Part shown: positions 8,251 to 16,942 of the stretch, piece after piece
Position numbering within the stretch: the first letter of the stretch is position 1
Layout of the letters: every line of letters starts with the position of its first letter
Notes under the pieces: model-generated
What the model was told of the DNA's origin: nothing
Database searches by the model: none
The model's input: only the letters and a program-made list of their open reading frames with translations
From: JBHFEI01 sp041928815
GTDB lineage: Bacteria > Pseudomonadota > Alphaproteobacteria > Rhizobiales > Rhizobiaceae
Reading direction: 5' to 3'
Length of the DNA stretch: 64,000 nt
NCBI RefSeq assembly: GCF_041928815.1
Contig: NZ_JBHFEI010000009.1
Location: forward strand, 226,082-290,081
Made by a program: the position numbers and the translations under genes

Positions 8251-9054
8251 TCAGAGACCTTTCAGGAAATCGGCAAGCGCCGCGTGGAAATCGGCGCGGT
8301 AGGCGGCCGCGTCCCCGGCCTTGGGCGTGATCTCCACGAAGCGCGCGCTGGGGATCAGCGCCGCGATCGCCTGCGCATGGGCGAGCGGATGGACGACGTC
8401 CAGCCGGTGGCCGATCACCAGCGTCGGGACCGCGATCGCCTGAACTTCCGTTTCGCTCACGCCCGGCCCGTCGGCGGAGATGCGCGTGAGAAGCGCTGCG
8501 GTGACGTCGCGCGGTTCGCGGGTGAAGAAGCCGCGGATCGAGGCGAGATTGTCCGGTCCCTCCTCTTCCAGCCGCGCGGTGGCCGGGGAAGCCTCGTAGC
8601 GCCGCCGCGCCTCCTGCGGCGGAAAGCGGGTGATGAGATCGCCGGCCTCAAGGTTTGGCCGCATGTTCTCCGGCGCCTCGTCCACCACCCAGGCCGGCCG
8701 GGCGATCACCAGCGCCCGCACCAGCTCCGGCCGGGTGACGGCGAGCCGGAGCGCGATCGCCGCCCCCATGGAAATCCCGCCGACGACGGCGGGCGCCAGG
8801 CCGGACGCGTCCATGTAGCCGGCGATGTCGTCGGCGAAGGTCCGGATCGACAGCCGGTCGAAGGGACCGGCCTCGGATGCGCCATGGCCCCGGCATTCGA
8901 CGGTGACGCGGCGAAAGCCGGCGCCGTCCGGAAACACCTGCCCCGGCTGGGCCGCGTCGCCGCAGAGCCCGTGCTGGAAGACGAAGGGCGCGCCGTCGCC
9001 CTCCTCGGTGACGGAGAGCGCGACGCCGTCCTCGGTATGGTGCATCAGGCCCAT
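8251..9054 (-). CDS. Alpha/beta-hydrolase-fold protein
   Basis: A 267-residue protein with the oxyanion-hole segment FQHGLCGD, the VECRGHGAS strand, and the nucleophile elbow GISMGAA. An acid is available in GHRLDVVHP. At the place where the catalytic histidine is expected the sequence reads PKAGDAAAY, so the usual GH is GD; the nearest downstream histidine is in DFHAAL. It might therefore be an altered hydrolase (for example a lactonase-type step in sugar-acid formation) or non-hydrolytic. It is sandwiched in the sugar operon. Confidence 0.8.
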   Translation of the reverse strand: MGLMHHTEDGVALSVTEEGDGAPFVFQHGLCGDAAQPGQVFPDGAGFRRVTVECRGHGASEAGPFDRLSIRTFADDIAGYMDASGLAPAVVGGISMGAAIALRLAVTRPELVRALVIARPAWVVDEAPENMRPNLEAGDLITRFPPQEARRRYEASPATARLEEEGPDNLASIRGFFTREPRDVTAALLTRISADGPGVSETEVQAIAVPTLVIGHRLDVVHPLAHAQAIAALIPSARFVEITPKAGDAAAYRADFHAALADFLKGL

Positions 9055-9093
9055 GCGATGGTCCTCCCTCTATGCTGGTTCAGACCGGCCATC

Positions 9094-10170
9094 TCAGACC
9101 GAACCATCCGCGTCGGCGAGCCGCACCGGCCGCCTCTCCCGCACGGACTGGCGCACGGCCGCCATCGCCCTAACCGAGGCGATGCCGTCCTCGATGCCGG
9201 CGCCCGTCAGCGCGCCGCCATTGAGGATCGTGTCGCAGAAGCCTTCGAGCTGGCGGCGGTAGAAATGCCCGTCGGCGCCGAGCACGCGGCTGGTGGCGCC
9301 GGTGCTCTCGCTGAAGATGTCGACCTCGCTCGTCCGGTAGAGCCAGGGATTGTAGGTTTTGCCGAGGATGCTGCCGTTCTCGCCATAGATCTGGAATCCT
9401 TCGTGCCAGTCCATCCGGACCGCGACCGTGAGATCGAGATGGCCGATGACGCCGCTCTCGAACTCGACGTCGACGAACCAGCAATAGGCGCCGAAGCGCT
9501 GGCGAAGCCGCGCCTCGAGCGAGACGATCGGCCCGGCGAAATAGCGGGCGGTGTCGAAGAGGTGGCTGCCATGGGCGAGCATGAAATACTGTTCGAGATC
9601 CTCCTTCGGGTTGCGCGACGGCTTCCTCGCCTTCGCGCTGCGGATCATCTGCGGCTGCACCGCGTCGGTGACGGCGTAGCGGTGGGTCGAATCGCAATAC
9701 CAGGCCTTCAGCGCCAGCATCTCGCCCATCCCGGCCTCGATGAAGGCCTTGGCGCTCTGCAATCCGGCATCGTAGCGCTTCATGTGCCCGACCTGGAACA
9801 CCCTGCCGCTCGCCTCGACGACCGCTCTCAGCGATTCCACCTCCTCGACCGCCATGCCGAGCGGCTTCTCGCAGAGCACGTGCTTGCCGGCCTGGAGCGC
9901 CCGGGTCGCGGCCGCGACATGGAAGGCGTCCGCCGTGGCGATGATCACCGCGTCGAGGTCCGGATCGGCGAGCATCGCGTCGTAGTCGGCAAAGTCCTTG
10001 CGCGGCGCATAGGTCGCGGCCATGCGGGCGCGCAGATCGTCGGCAACGTCGCAGATGGCGTAGAGTTCGGCATTCCTCGCCTTGACCGTGCTTTCGAAAT
10101 GGCCGGCCTGCGAGATCGGGCCGCAGCCGAGAATGCCGATCTTCACCGTCGGTTTGCCGTCGTTCATCAT
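9094..10170 (-). CDS. Gfo/Idh/MocA-family NAD(P)-dependent oxidoreductase (second of two)
   Basis: A 358-residue protein with the Rossmann start KIGILGCGPISQAGH, the IIATADAFH strand and the catalytic-lysine motif CEKPLGM, then the C-terminal beta-sheet domain. Family members oxidise or reduce a sugar or cyclitol hydroxyl, often at C1 or C3. A second family member is encoded two genes upstream, so two oxidation steps or a two-step redox epimerisation are possible. The substrate cannot be read from the sequence. Confidence 0.9.
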   Translation of the reverse strand: MMNDGKPTVKIGILGCGPISQAGHFESTVKARNAELYAICDVADDLRARMAATYAPRKDFADYDAMLADPDLDAVIIATADAFHVAAATRALQAGKHVLCEKPLGMAVEEVESLRAVVEASGRVFQVGHMKRYDAGLQSAKAFIEAGMGEMLALKAWYCDSTHRYAVTDAVQPQMIRSAKARKPSRNPKEDLEQYFMLAHGSHLFDTARYFAGPIVSLEARLRQRFGAYCWFVDVEFESGVIGHLDLTVAVRMDWHEGFQIYGENGSILGKTYNPWLYRTSEVDIFSESTGATSRVLGADGHFYRRQLEGFCDTILNGGALTGAGIEDGIASVRAMAAVRQSVRERRPVRLADADGSV

Positions 10171-10192
10171 GGGGGTCCTTTCAGAAGATGCG

Positions 10193-11224
10193 TCAGCTTC
10201 TCGTTACCGGCATGCTGCGCAAGCGCGTCGCCGTTTCGGGCTGCGCCACCTTGCAGACGGCCGGCGGCAGGCCGCGGGCGATCAGCGCGATGTCGGCGGT
10301 GATCGCGGCGCCCATCGCGGCAAGCGTCGAGGTCATCGCGCCGGCCTGGTGCGGCGAGAGCAGGATGTTTTCCGTGCGGCGCGCCGGGTCGCCGGCGGGC
10401 AGCGGCTCGACCGGGAAGACGTCGGTCGCGACCCGGATGCGCCCGGCGGCGGCGGCCGCGAGCATCTCGGGGAAATCGACGACGGCGGCGCGGCTCAAAA
10501 GCAGCAGGCAGGCGCCCGGCTTCATCCGCGCGAATTCGGCCTTTCCGAGGAAGCCGGCATTGTCGGAGGTGACGCCGGCGAGCACGAAGACGAAATCGCT
10601 CTCTTCCAGCACCGCGTCGAGCGTCGCCGGCCGGCAGGAGGCCTGCTCGACCAGAACGTCCGGCACCCAGGGATCGTAGACGTCGATCGTCGCGGTGAAG
10701 GGTTTGAGGAGCGGCAGCAGCGCCCGGGCGAGGTCGCCGAAGCCGATCAGCCCGACGCGGGCGCGCATCAGCGGCAGGGCGTCGCGGTTGGCGGCGAAGC
10801 CGTACGCCTCCGTGCCGGCGCGCATCCTGCGGTCGGCCTCGGTCAGCCCCCGGCCGAGGTCGATCGCCATGCCGATGCCGATCTCGGCGACCGGCTCGGC
10901 GAAGACATGGCTGGCGGAAAGCACGCGGATGCCGTGGGAAAAGCAGTGGCGGTAGTCGATGTTGGGCAGGAAATTGCCCTCGCTGTTGACGAAGGCCTTC
11001 AGCCGGGTACAGCGCGCCAGCCGCGCGGCCGGCATGTCGAAGACGCCCATGGCAACGTCGGCGGGCACGACATGGGCCTCGAAATCGGCGTCCGACAGCG
11101 TGTCGCCCTCGTGGAGGACGAGGTCGCCGAGCGCCCTCAGCCTCTCGAGATGGCTTTCCGTGAACACGTCCTCGACGCGGCGCGGATGGGCCATGATGAA
11201 GGTGCGGAACGGGGTGCCGGTCAT
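10193..11224 (-). CDS. D-isomer-specific 2-hydroxyacid dehydrogenase family protein
   Basis: A 343-residue protein started at MTGTPFRTFIMAHP, 11 bases after the preceding stop; the frame stays open much further upstream but that part overlaps the neighbour. The NAD-binding glycine motif is VGLIGFGDLARALLPLL, the arginine is in LLLLSRAAVVD, the glutamate in DVFPVEPLP and the histidine in SPHQAG. It should interconvert a 2-keto acid and a 2-hydroxy acid, plausibly after sugar-acid formation. It lies between the two Gfo/Idh/MocA genes. Confidence 0.88.
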   Translation of the reverse strand: MTGTPFRTFIMAHPRRVEDVFTESHLERLRALGDLVLHEGDTLSDADFEAHVVPADVAMGVFDMPAARLARCTRLKAFVNSEGNFLPNIDYRHCFSHGIRVLSASHVFAEPVAEIGIGMAIDLGRGLTEADRRMRAGTEAYGFAANRDALPLMRARVGLIGFGDLARALLPLLKPFTATIDVYDPWVPDVLVEQASCRPATLDAVLEESDFVFVLAGVTSDNAGFLGKAEFARMKPGACLLLLSRAAVVDFPEMLAAAAAGRIRVATDVFPVEPLPAGDPARRTENILLSPHQAGAMTSTLAAMGAAITADIALIARGLPPAVCKVAQPETATRLRSMPVTRS

Positions 11225-11235
11225 GGGGTCTCCTG

Positions 11236-12360
11236 TCAGATCTCGGTCCACCGGCCGTCCGTGGCGCCGGAGCGGAGCGCAGCCTCGACGAAGCGCAGTC
11301 CCCTGACGCCATCGGCGATGCCGGGCAGGAGGAGGGCGTCGGCGGCGGGCGCGCGCCCGTCGCGGCGCGCCTCGATCTGCTCGGCCATGTCGAGATAGAG
11401 CCGGGCCAGCGCCTCGACGAAACCCTGCGCATGGCCGGGCGGCATCAGGCCCTTGACGGCGGTGCCGTGCGAGGCGCGGTCGATCACCCTGCGCCGGTCG
11501 TTCAGCGGCGCGAAGGACAGCGTGTTGGCCGAGGCGACGCTCCAGGAGAGCGAGCCGCGATCGCCATGGACGTCGATCGCGAGCCCGTTGGTCTCGCCGA
11601 TCGCCACCTGGCTTATCCAGAGGAGACCCTTCGCGCCGCCGGCAAAGCGCAGTTTCGCCGTGACGTTGTCGTCGACGCGGCGGCCGGGAACGAAGGTGTC
11701 GACCTCGGCGGAGATCTCCGTGGCGGTCAGGCCGGTGACGAATTCGGCGAGGTGGAAGGCATGGGTGCCGATGTCGCCGAGGCTGCCGGCGCCGCTTTTC
11801 GCCGGGTCGGTGCGCCATTCGGCCTGCTTGTTGCCGGTCGCTTCCGCCGCCGTCGCCAGCCATTCCTGCGGGAAGACGACGCGGACCATGCGCACCGCGC
11901 CGATCTCGCCGGCCGCCACCATGGCGCGGGCCTCGCGCAGCATGTCGAAGCCGGCATTGGTGTAAGTGACGCCGAAGAGCGAGGGGCTCTGCGCCGCCGC
12001 CTGTTCGAGCGCCAGCGCCTCGGGAAGCGTCGCCGTCAGCGGCTTGTCGCAGAGGATGTTGATGCCGGCGGAAAGAAACGCGCGGGCGGCCGGCGCATGC
12101 AGGTGGTTTGGCGTGACGATGGCGACAAGGTCGATGCCGTCGCGCGCGGCCTCGCGCCCGGCCATGTCGGCAAAGTTCGTGTAGCAGCGTTCCGGCGCGA
12201 GCCCGAGGTCGCGGCCGCTGTCGCGCGCCCGTTCCGGATCGGAGGAGAGCGCGCCGGCGACAAGGGTGAAGCGTCCCGTCATCGCGGCTGCGGCGCGGTG
12301 GGCGGCGCCGAAGAACGCGCCGTTGCCGCCGCCGACCATGCCCAGTCTCAGCCGTCTCAT
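11236..12360 (-). CDS. Gfo/Idh/MocA-family NAD(P)-dependent oxidoreductase (first of two)
   Basis: A 374-residue protein with the Rossmann motif LGMVGGGNGAFFGAAH, IVTPNHLHAPAA and the catalytic-lysine motif CDKPLTAT. It differs clearly from the second copy at 9094-10170, so the pair is not a recent duplication. It directly follows the transporter genes and a long hairpin. The likely first step is oxidation of the imported sugar or polyol (inference). Confidence 0.9.
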   Translation of the reverse strand: MRRLRLGMVGGGNGAFFGAAHRAAAAMTGRFTLVAGALSSDPERARDSGRDLGLAPERCYTNFADMAGREAARDGIDLVAIVTPNHLHAPAARAFLSAGINILCDKPLTATLPEALALEQAAAQSPSLFGVTYTNAGFDMLREARAMVAAGEIGAVRMVRVVFPQEWLATAAEATGNKQAEWRTDPAKSGAGSLGDIGTHAFHLAEFVTGLTATEISAEVDTFVPGRRVDDNVTAKLRFAGGAKGLLWISQVAIGETNGLAIDVHGDRGSLSWSVASANTLSFAPLNDRRRVIDRASHGTAVKGLMPPGHAQGFVEALARLYLDMAEQIEARRDGRAPAADALLLPGIADGVRGLRFVEAALRSGATDGRWTEI

Positions 12361-12387
12361 TGTTTGGTCCTGTCGGGGAAGGGAAGG

Positions 12388-12417
12388 GGCCGGCGCGGGA
12401 TCGCTCCCGCGCCGGCC
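12388..12417 (-). promoter_or_regulatory. Perfect 13-bp hairpin downstream of the binding-protein gene
   Basis: GGCCGGCGCGGGA and its exact complement are separated by a 4-base loop. No U run follows on the transcribed strand, so it is more likely an mRNA-stabilising or partial-terminator hairpin that raises binding-protein expression over the downstream enzymes. Confidence 0.6.
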
Positions 12418-12429
12418 GGGGTCGGATTG

Positions 12430-13446
12430 CTACTTCGCGGCGACCTTGCCGCAGGTGGTCAGCGCGTCTTCCGGCGTGCAGGTCTCGGTGCCGGTCTGGA
12501 TGAAGGGCTCGAGCTTCTCGCCCTTGGTCAGCTTGTCGAGCGCCATGATGGTCTCGTAGCCCATGTCGTAGGGGCGCTGGCCGATATTGTAGTGGCTGAG
12601 GCCTTCGGCGAGCAGCGGCAGCTGCGGGCCGAAATTGTCGCCGAAGACGACGACGAGGTCCTTGCTGTCAAGGCGCGCCTTCAGCGGCTCCATCGCCTGC
12701 TTGTAGGCCTGCGGCGCATACTGCGCCCAGCCACCGACGGCGACGAAGGCGGAGAGGTCGGGATGGTTGGTCATCACGTCGCGGACCTGCTGGGCGGCGA
12801 GCGCGATGTCGTCATTGTTGTAGACCGGGCAGCCGGCCGGCTCCGTCCAGCCGTTCTGGCCGGTCAGCTGGCCGGCGGGCTTGTCGCGGGTGGTGCCGGC
12901 GAGCGTGTCGCGGATGCCGTCGACGCGGGCCTTGAGGTTTTCAGATGCCGGCGCGCCGGACTGGATGCAGACCGTGCCGCCCTCCTTCTTGTGCTCCAGC
13001 ACCTTCTTGGCGAGGTCGACGCCGAAGGAATAGTTGTCGGTGCCGATATAGGTGGCGCGAAGACCGGCGTCTTCCGGCAGCACGTCCGTGTCGAAGGTGA
13101 CGACCGGGATGCCCTTGTCGTTCGCCATCTTGAGAATGCGCGCCATCGCCTTCGGGTTGCCGGCGGAAATGCCGAGCCCGTCGACGCCGCGGGTGATCAT
13201 GTCCTGGGCGAGCTGGACCTGCTTGGCCTCGTCATATTCCGTCGGGCCGATATAGGTGCAGGTGACGTCGCCGAGCTTCTTGGCGGCTTCCTTGCAGCCG
13301 GCGTCGATCGGCGGGCTGAAGGCGTTGTTCAGCACCTTGAAGACCAGCGCGAATTCACGGTCGGCGGCGTTGGCCGTCGAGCCGAGCGCGCAGAGCGCGA
13401 TGACGGCCGACGAGGCGGCAAGCTTCAGTCCTTTGGACAGCGACAT
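12430..13446 (-). CDS. Periplasmic sugar-binding protein of an Rbs/Frc-type ABC transporter
   Basis: A 338-residue protein with a Sec signal peptide (residues about 1-27, cleavage after STANA) and the type-I periplasmic binding fold (Peripla_BP_4): FALVFKVLNNAFS at the start of domain 1, DGLGISAGNPKAM and IPVVTFDTDV. It has additional cysteines (CKEAAKK..CTY, ETCTPEDALTTC) that may form disulfides. It is encoded after ATPase and permease genes and is flanked by two strong hairpins. The sequence indicates a pentose/hexose/polyol ligand class, not the exact ligand. AGGAGGAG precedes the ATG. Confidence 0.92.
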   Translation of the reverse strand: MSLSKGLKLAASSAVIALCALGSTANAADREFALVFKVLNNAFSPPIDAGCKEAAKKLGDVTCTYIGPTEYDEAKQVQLAQDMITRGVDGLGISAGNPKAMARILKMANDKGIPVVTFDTDVLPEDAGLRATYIGTDNYSFGVDLAKKVLEHKKEGGTVCIQSGAPASENLKARVDGIRDTLAGTTRDKPAGQLTGQNGWTEPAGCPVYNNDDIALAAQQVRDVMTNHPDLSAFVAVGGWAQYAPQAYKQAMEPLKARLDSKDLVVVFGDNFGPQLPLLAEGLSHYNIGQRPYDMGYETIMALDKLTKGEKLEPFIQTGTETCTPEDALTTCGKVAAK

Positions 13447-13489
13447 GGTATCTCCTCCTTGAGTTCGCTGTAGAAGTCGGTCTCCTTCA

Positions 13490-13517
13490 CGGCGCGGGCA
13501 CTCCCGTTCCCGCGCCG
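13490..13517 (-). promoter_or_regulatory. Hairpin between permease and binding-protein genes
   Basis: CGGCGCGGG (13490-13498) pairs perfectly with CCCGCGCCG (13509-13517). Together with the hairpin at 12388-12417 it brackets the binding-protein gene in the mRNA. Confidence 0.5.
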
Positions 13518-13542
13518 CAAATCCCTTGTCTGCCGCGCCGGT

Positions 13543-14553
13543 TCAGCGGCGCAGCGAGCGGATGCGTTCGAGCAGCACCGCGGCGAGGATGAAGCCGCCG
13601 ACGAAGGTGCCCTGCCAGAACGGATTGACGCCGGCGATGAGCAGCGCGTTGCGGATCACCTCGATCAGGATCGAGCCGATCGCGGCCCCGAGCGCCGTGC
13701 CGAAGCCGCCCGTCAGCGAGGCGCCGCCGATGACGGTCGAGGCGATCGTCTGCAGTTCGTAGCCGGTGCCGATCGCATTGGTGACCGCACCGAGCCAGCC
13801 GACGAGGAAGACGGCGCTGACGGCGGCCATCAGGCCGCTGAAGGCATAGGCCGAGATCTTGATCAGATCGACCGGGATGCCGGCGAGCCGGGCCGCGCCC
13901 TCGTTGCCGCCGATCGCGAAGATGTAGCGGCCCCAGCGCGTCATGGTCAGCAGGAAATGCAGGACGACGACGCCGGCGATCAGCGCGTAGACGACATTGG
14001 GGATGCCGAGCGTGTAGCCGCCGCCGAGCGCCAGGATCGCCTCCGTCGCCGTGCCGAATTCGTAGAAGACCTGGTTGTCGGTGACGACCAGGGCCAGGCT
14101 GCGCCCGATCGACAGCGTCGCCAGCGTGACGATGAAAGGCGGCAGTTTCGCGAGCGTGATCACCGCGCCGTTGATGGCGCCGAAGGCAAGCCCGATGAAG
14201 AGCGCGCCGGCGATGCCGACCGGCAGGGGCGCGCCGGCATTGAGCAGGATGCCGAGGCTGACGCCGGAAAGGCCGAGGATCGAGCCGACCGAGATGTCGA
14301 TGCCGCCGGAGATCAGCACCGGCGTCATGCCGAGCGCCATCAGGCCGATGAAGCAGGCATTCTGCAGGATGTTCAAGAGGTTGCCGGAAGTGGCGAACTT
14401 GCCGGAGATCATCGACACGACGAGGCCGAGCACGAGGATGGCGAGCGCGATCCACATTTCCTGCGTCAGCATCAGCCGGCGCAGCAGCGACCGGTCGTGC
14501 CGCTTCAGCAGGTCGACGTCCATGCCGGGAGGCGGGGTGTCTTGCTGGGACAT
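13543..14553 (-). CDS. Sugar ABC transporter permease (RbsC/FrcC type)
   Basis: A 336-residue polytopic membrane protein with a cytosolic N-terminus of about 40 residues and 8-10 hydrophobic segments. The BPD_transp_2 signatures GGIDISVGSILGLSG and IGGASLTGGFGT are present. It forms the membrane channel with the ATPase encoded 12 bases upstream and receives substrate from the binding protein encoded downstream. Confidence 0.92.
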   Translation of the reverse strand: MSQQDTPPPGMDVDLLKRHDRSLLRRLMLTQEMWIALAILVLGLVVSMISGKFATSGNLLNILQNACFIGLMALGMTPVLISGGIDISVGSILGLSGVSLGILLNAGAPLPVGIAGALFIGLAFGAINGAVITLAKLPPFIVTLATLSIGRSLALVVTDNQVFYEFGTATEAILALGGGYTLGIPNVVYALIAGVVVLHFLLTMTRWGRYIFAIGGNEGAARLAGIPVDLIKISAYAFSGLMAAVSAVFLVGWLGAVTNAIGTGYELQTIASTVIGGASLTGGFGTALGAAIGSILIEVIRNALLIAGVNPFWQGTFVGGFILAAVLLERIRSLRR

Positions 14554-14565
14554 GGGCTCTCCTCC

Positions 14566-15309
14566 TCAGGCGGTCTGGATGGCGCCGGTGATGAGGCCGG
14601 TGACCTCCTCCGGGCTCGATTGCGCGATCTGCTTGTCGGCGACCTTGCGGCCGCGCCGCATCACCACCACCCGGTCGCAGACGTCGAAGACGTCGGGCAT
14701 GCGGTGGCTGATCAGGATCACCGACAGGCCCTGGTCCTTCATGCGCCGGATCAGCGCCAGCACCTCCGCCACCTGGCGCACGCTGATCGCCGCCGTCGGC
14801 TCGTCCATCAGCACCAGCTTGGAATTGGACAGGCGCGTGCGGGCAATGGCGACGGCCTGGCGCTGGCCGCCGGACATGCGGTCGACGAGGTCGGCGGGCC
14901 GCGTCTCGGATTTCAGTTCGCGGAAGAGCTCGGCCGCGCGCCGGTTCATCGCGGCCTTGTCGAGCACGCGGAACGGGCCGATCCGGCGCATCGCCTCGCG
15001 GCCGAGGAAGACGTTGGCGGCGGCCGTCAGGTTGTTGCAGAGCGCCAGGTCCTGGTAGACGACCTCGATGCCGTGGCGCCGCGCGTCGGCGGGGCCGGAG
15101 AGATGCACCTCGGCGCCCTCGAACAGGTAGCGCCCGGCGGTCGGCTGGAAATTGCCGGCGATCGTCTTCACCAGCGTCGATTTTCCCGCGCCGTTGTCGC
15201 CCATCAGGCCGAGCACCTCGCCGCGGTTGATGTCGATCGACACGCCGTCGAGCGCGCGGATGGCGCCGAACTCCATGACGATGTTCTCGAGACGGGCGAG
15301 CCTCTCCAT
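14566..15309 (-). CDS. Sugar ABC transporter ATPase, single-domain (FrcA type)
   Basis: A 247-residue single ABC domain, unlike the duplicated RbsA. Walker A GDNGAGKST, signature MSGGQRQAVAIART, Walker B LVLMDEPTAA and the H-loop ISHRM are all intact. The chosen start MERLARLENIV has GGGAGGAGG at the right distance; a TTG 15 bases upstream would swallow this ribosome site. It is the first gene of the operon, transcribed from the intergenic region shared with the ROK regulator. Confidence 0.92.
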   Translation of the reverse strand: MERLARLENIVMEFGAIRALDGVSIDINRGEVLGLMGDNGAGKSTLVKTIAGNFQPTAGRYLFEGAEVHLSGPADARRHGIEVVYQDLALCNNLTAAANVFLGREAMRRIGPFRVLDKAAMNRRAAELFRELKSETRPADLVDRMSGGQRQAVAIARTRLSNSKLVLMDEPTAAISVRQVAEVLALIRRMKDQGLSVILISHRMPDVFDVCDRVVVMRRGRKVADKQIAQSSPEEVTGLITGAIQTA

Positions 15310-15586
15310 CCAACCTCCTCCCAAAGTCCGGATAAATATCTTTCTTAAAGTAAGGAATAGGAAGCCTCCGCGCTTGTCAACGATTTGTTTACGGGCGCCG
15401 ATCGCGGAATTTGCGTCAGGAATGCTGACATATTGGGCGACATGCCGCTTTTTCGGTTTTTTCTGCTCCTTTCCGTCTCGGTCCTGGTCGATTTTTTCTC
15501 GAACGGGAAAGATATTTTTTTACAAAGGAAAGAAATGCGCTAGGCTTCCGCGAGGAGAAGGGCGCGAGGGGAGGAGAGCGCGGACG
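15310..15586. promoter_or_regulatory. Divergent control region of the sugar operon and its ROK regulator
   Basis: The 277-base gap is A/T-rich for this replicon. It holds a near-palindrome TTTCTTAAAGTAAGGAA (15341-15357, arms matching at 6 of 7) just upstream of the operon, and a similar T-run/A-run stretch around 15509-15538 just upstream of the regulator. Two such sites are what one expects for a ROK repressor acting on both promoters. The sites are candidates. Confidence 0.55.
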
Positions 15587-16795
15587 ATGGCGGACCAGAC
15601 GCTGGCCAAGGAGGTCAACGAGCGGCAGATCCTCAGGTTCCTGAGGCTGTCGGGCCCGGCGAGCCGGGCCGAGATCGCGCGCCATCTCGCCGTCACCCCG
15701 GCCTCGGTGACGCGCCTCGTCAACGGGCTCGCCGCCCGAGGGCTCCTGCGCGAGGTCGCGCCTGGCGAGGCGGCGCGGCCGGGCGGGCGCGATGCCGGGC
15801 GTCCCGGCGTGTCGCTCGCCCTCAATCCGGCCTCGGTCTATTTCCTCGGCGTCGAGATCGGCGTCGGCATCCTGCGCTACGCGCTGATCGACCTCACCGC
15901 CGCGAGCGTCGTCACCTCCGACGTGCATGTCAGCCGCACCATCGCACCGGAGGCCGTGGTCGAGGCGATCGCCGCCCATGTGGCGATGCTGGAGCGCGAC
16001 CTGCGCTATGCCGGCCGCGTCCAGGGCGTCGGCGTCACCGTGCCGGGCGTCGTCAATTCCGAGGGTTTCGTCGTCAACCTGCCGATCCTCGGCTGGAAGG
16101 CGGTCGACCTGCTGACCCCGCTGCAGGCGGCGGTCGCCCGGCCCTGCTTCGTCGAGAACGACGCCAACGCCGCCGCCTTCGGCACGGTCTACACCCTGCC
16201 GGAGCTGCAGGAGGGCTGCTCGGTCTTTCTCGTCATCGGCAGGGGCTGCGGCGGCGCGGCGGTGATCAACGGCCGGCTGATGCGCGGGGCGAGCGGGGCG
16301 GGCGGCGAGCTCGGCCACATGCGCATCGGGCCGGCAGGCGCGGGCGGGGCGACATGCAGCTGCGGCCATCGCGGCTGCCTCGAAAGCCGGGTCGGGCTCG
16401 ACGCGCTGGCGCGCGCCTGGAAGGGCACGGACGACCTGACGGAGGCCGCCTTCGAGACGCTCGCCGGCGATGCGGCGGCGGCCTATCGCGCCGGCGAGGC
16501 GGGCGCGGTCGCCGCCGTCGGCGACCTTATCGAGGCGCTGACGCTCGGCATGGTCAGCCTCGCCAATATCTTCAACCCCTCGACCATCTTCCTCGGCGGC
16601 GCCCTCGGGCCCGTGCTCTCGCTTTTCCGCGACGACCTCGAACGGGCCGTCGCCGACGGCATCGTTCCCGGCCTGCCGGCGCCGCAGCTCAGCCTCTTCA
16701 GCCTCGAACCCTACGAATGCGCCGTCGGCGTCGCCGCGATCGCCCACCAGCGCTGCTTCCACGCCGCGCGCATCGACCGCGACATGGCCGGGTGA
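15587..16795 (+). CDS. ROK-family transcriptional regulator (NagC/XylR/Mlc type)
   Basis: A 402-residue protein started at MADQTLAKEVNERQIL, preceded by GAGGGGAGGAGAG. Residues about 8-70 are a winged helix-turn-helix (SRAEIARHLAVTPASVTRLV), followed by the ROK domain with FVENDANAAAFG and the zinc motif CSCGHRGCLESR. Such proteins bind a sugar and release operator DNA. Its divergent orientation from the nine-gene operon makes it the local, substrate-responsive repressor (inference). Confidence 0.92.
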   Translation: MADQTLAKEVNERQILRFLRLSGPASRAEIARHLAVTPASVTRLVNGLAARGLLREVAPGEAARPGGRDAGRPGVSLALNPASVYFLGVEIGVGILRYALIDLTAASVVTSDVHVSRTIAPEAVVEAIAAHVAMLERDLRYAGRVQGVGVTVPGVVNSEGFVVNLPILGWKAVDLLTPLQAAVARPCFVENDANAAAFGTVYTLPELQEGCSVFLVIGRGCGGAAVINGRLMRGASGAGGELGHMRIGPAGAGGATCSCGHRGCLESRVGLDALARAWKGTDDLTEAAFETLAGDAAAAYRAGEAGAVAAVGDLIEALTLGMVSLANIFNPSTIFLGGALGPVLSLFRDDLERAVADGIVPGLPAPQLSLFSLEPYECAVGVAAIAHQRCFHAARIDRDMAG

Positions 16796-16942
16796 GGGGC
16801 GGGCTGAGAGGGCTGGCCGAGGGGCGGCCGATCCCGTCGGGACGCCCGGGTAACCTTAACCGCAGAGAGTGCCGGCGCGGCCATTGCCGCCGGTCCCGGC
16901 CTGTGCGCACTATCGGCGCCTCACTCGAAACGGGGGCCGGTG

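Noticed and set aside
10193..11863. A 556-codon form of the 2-hydroxyacid dehydrogenase
   Set aside because: The first 213 codons overlap the neighbouring dehydrogenase gene and are arginine-rich; the family fold begins at MTGTPFRTF (11224).
15152..15586. N-terminal extension of the ROK regulator
   Set aside because: It would overlap the divergent ATPase gene and the operator region; the helix-turn-helix starts right after the ATG at 15587.
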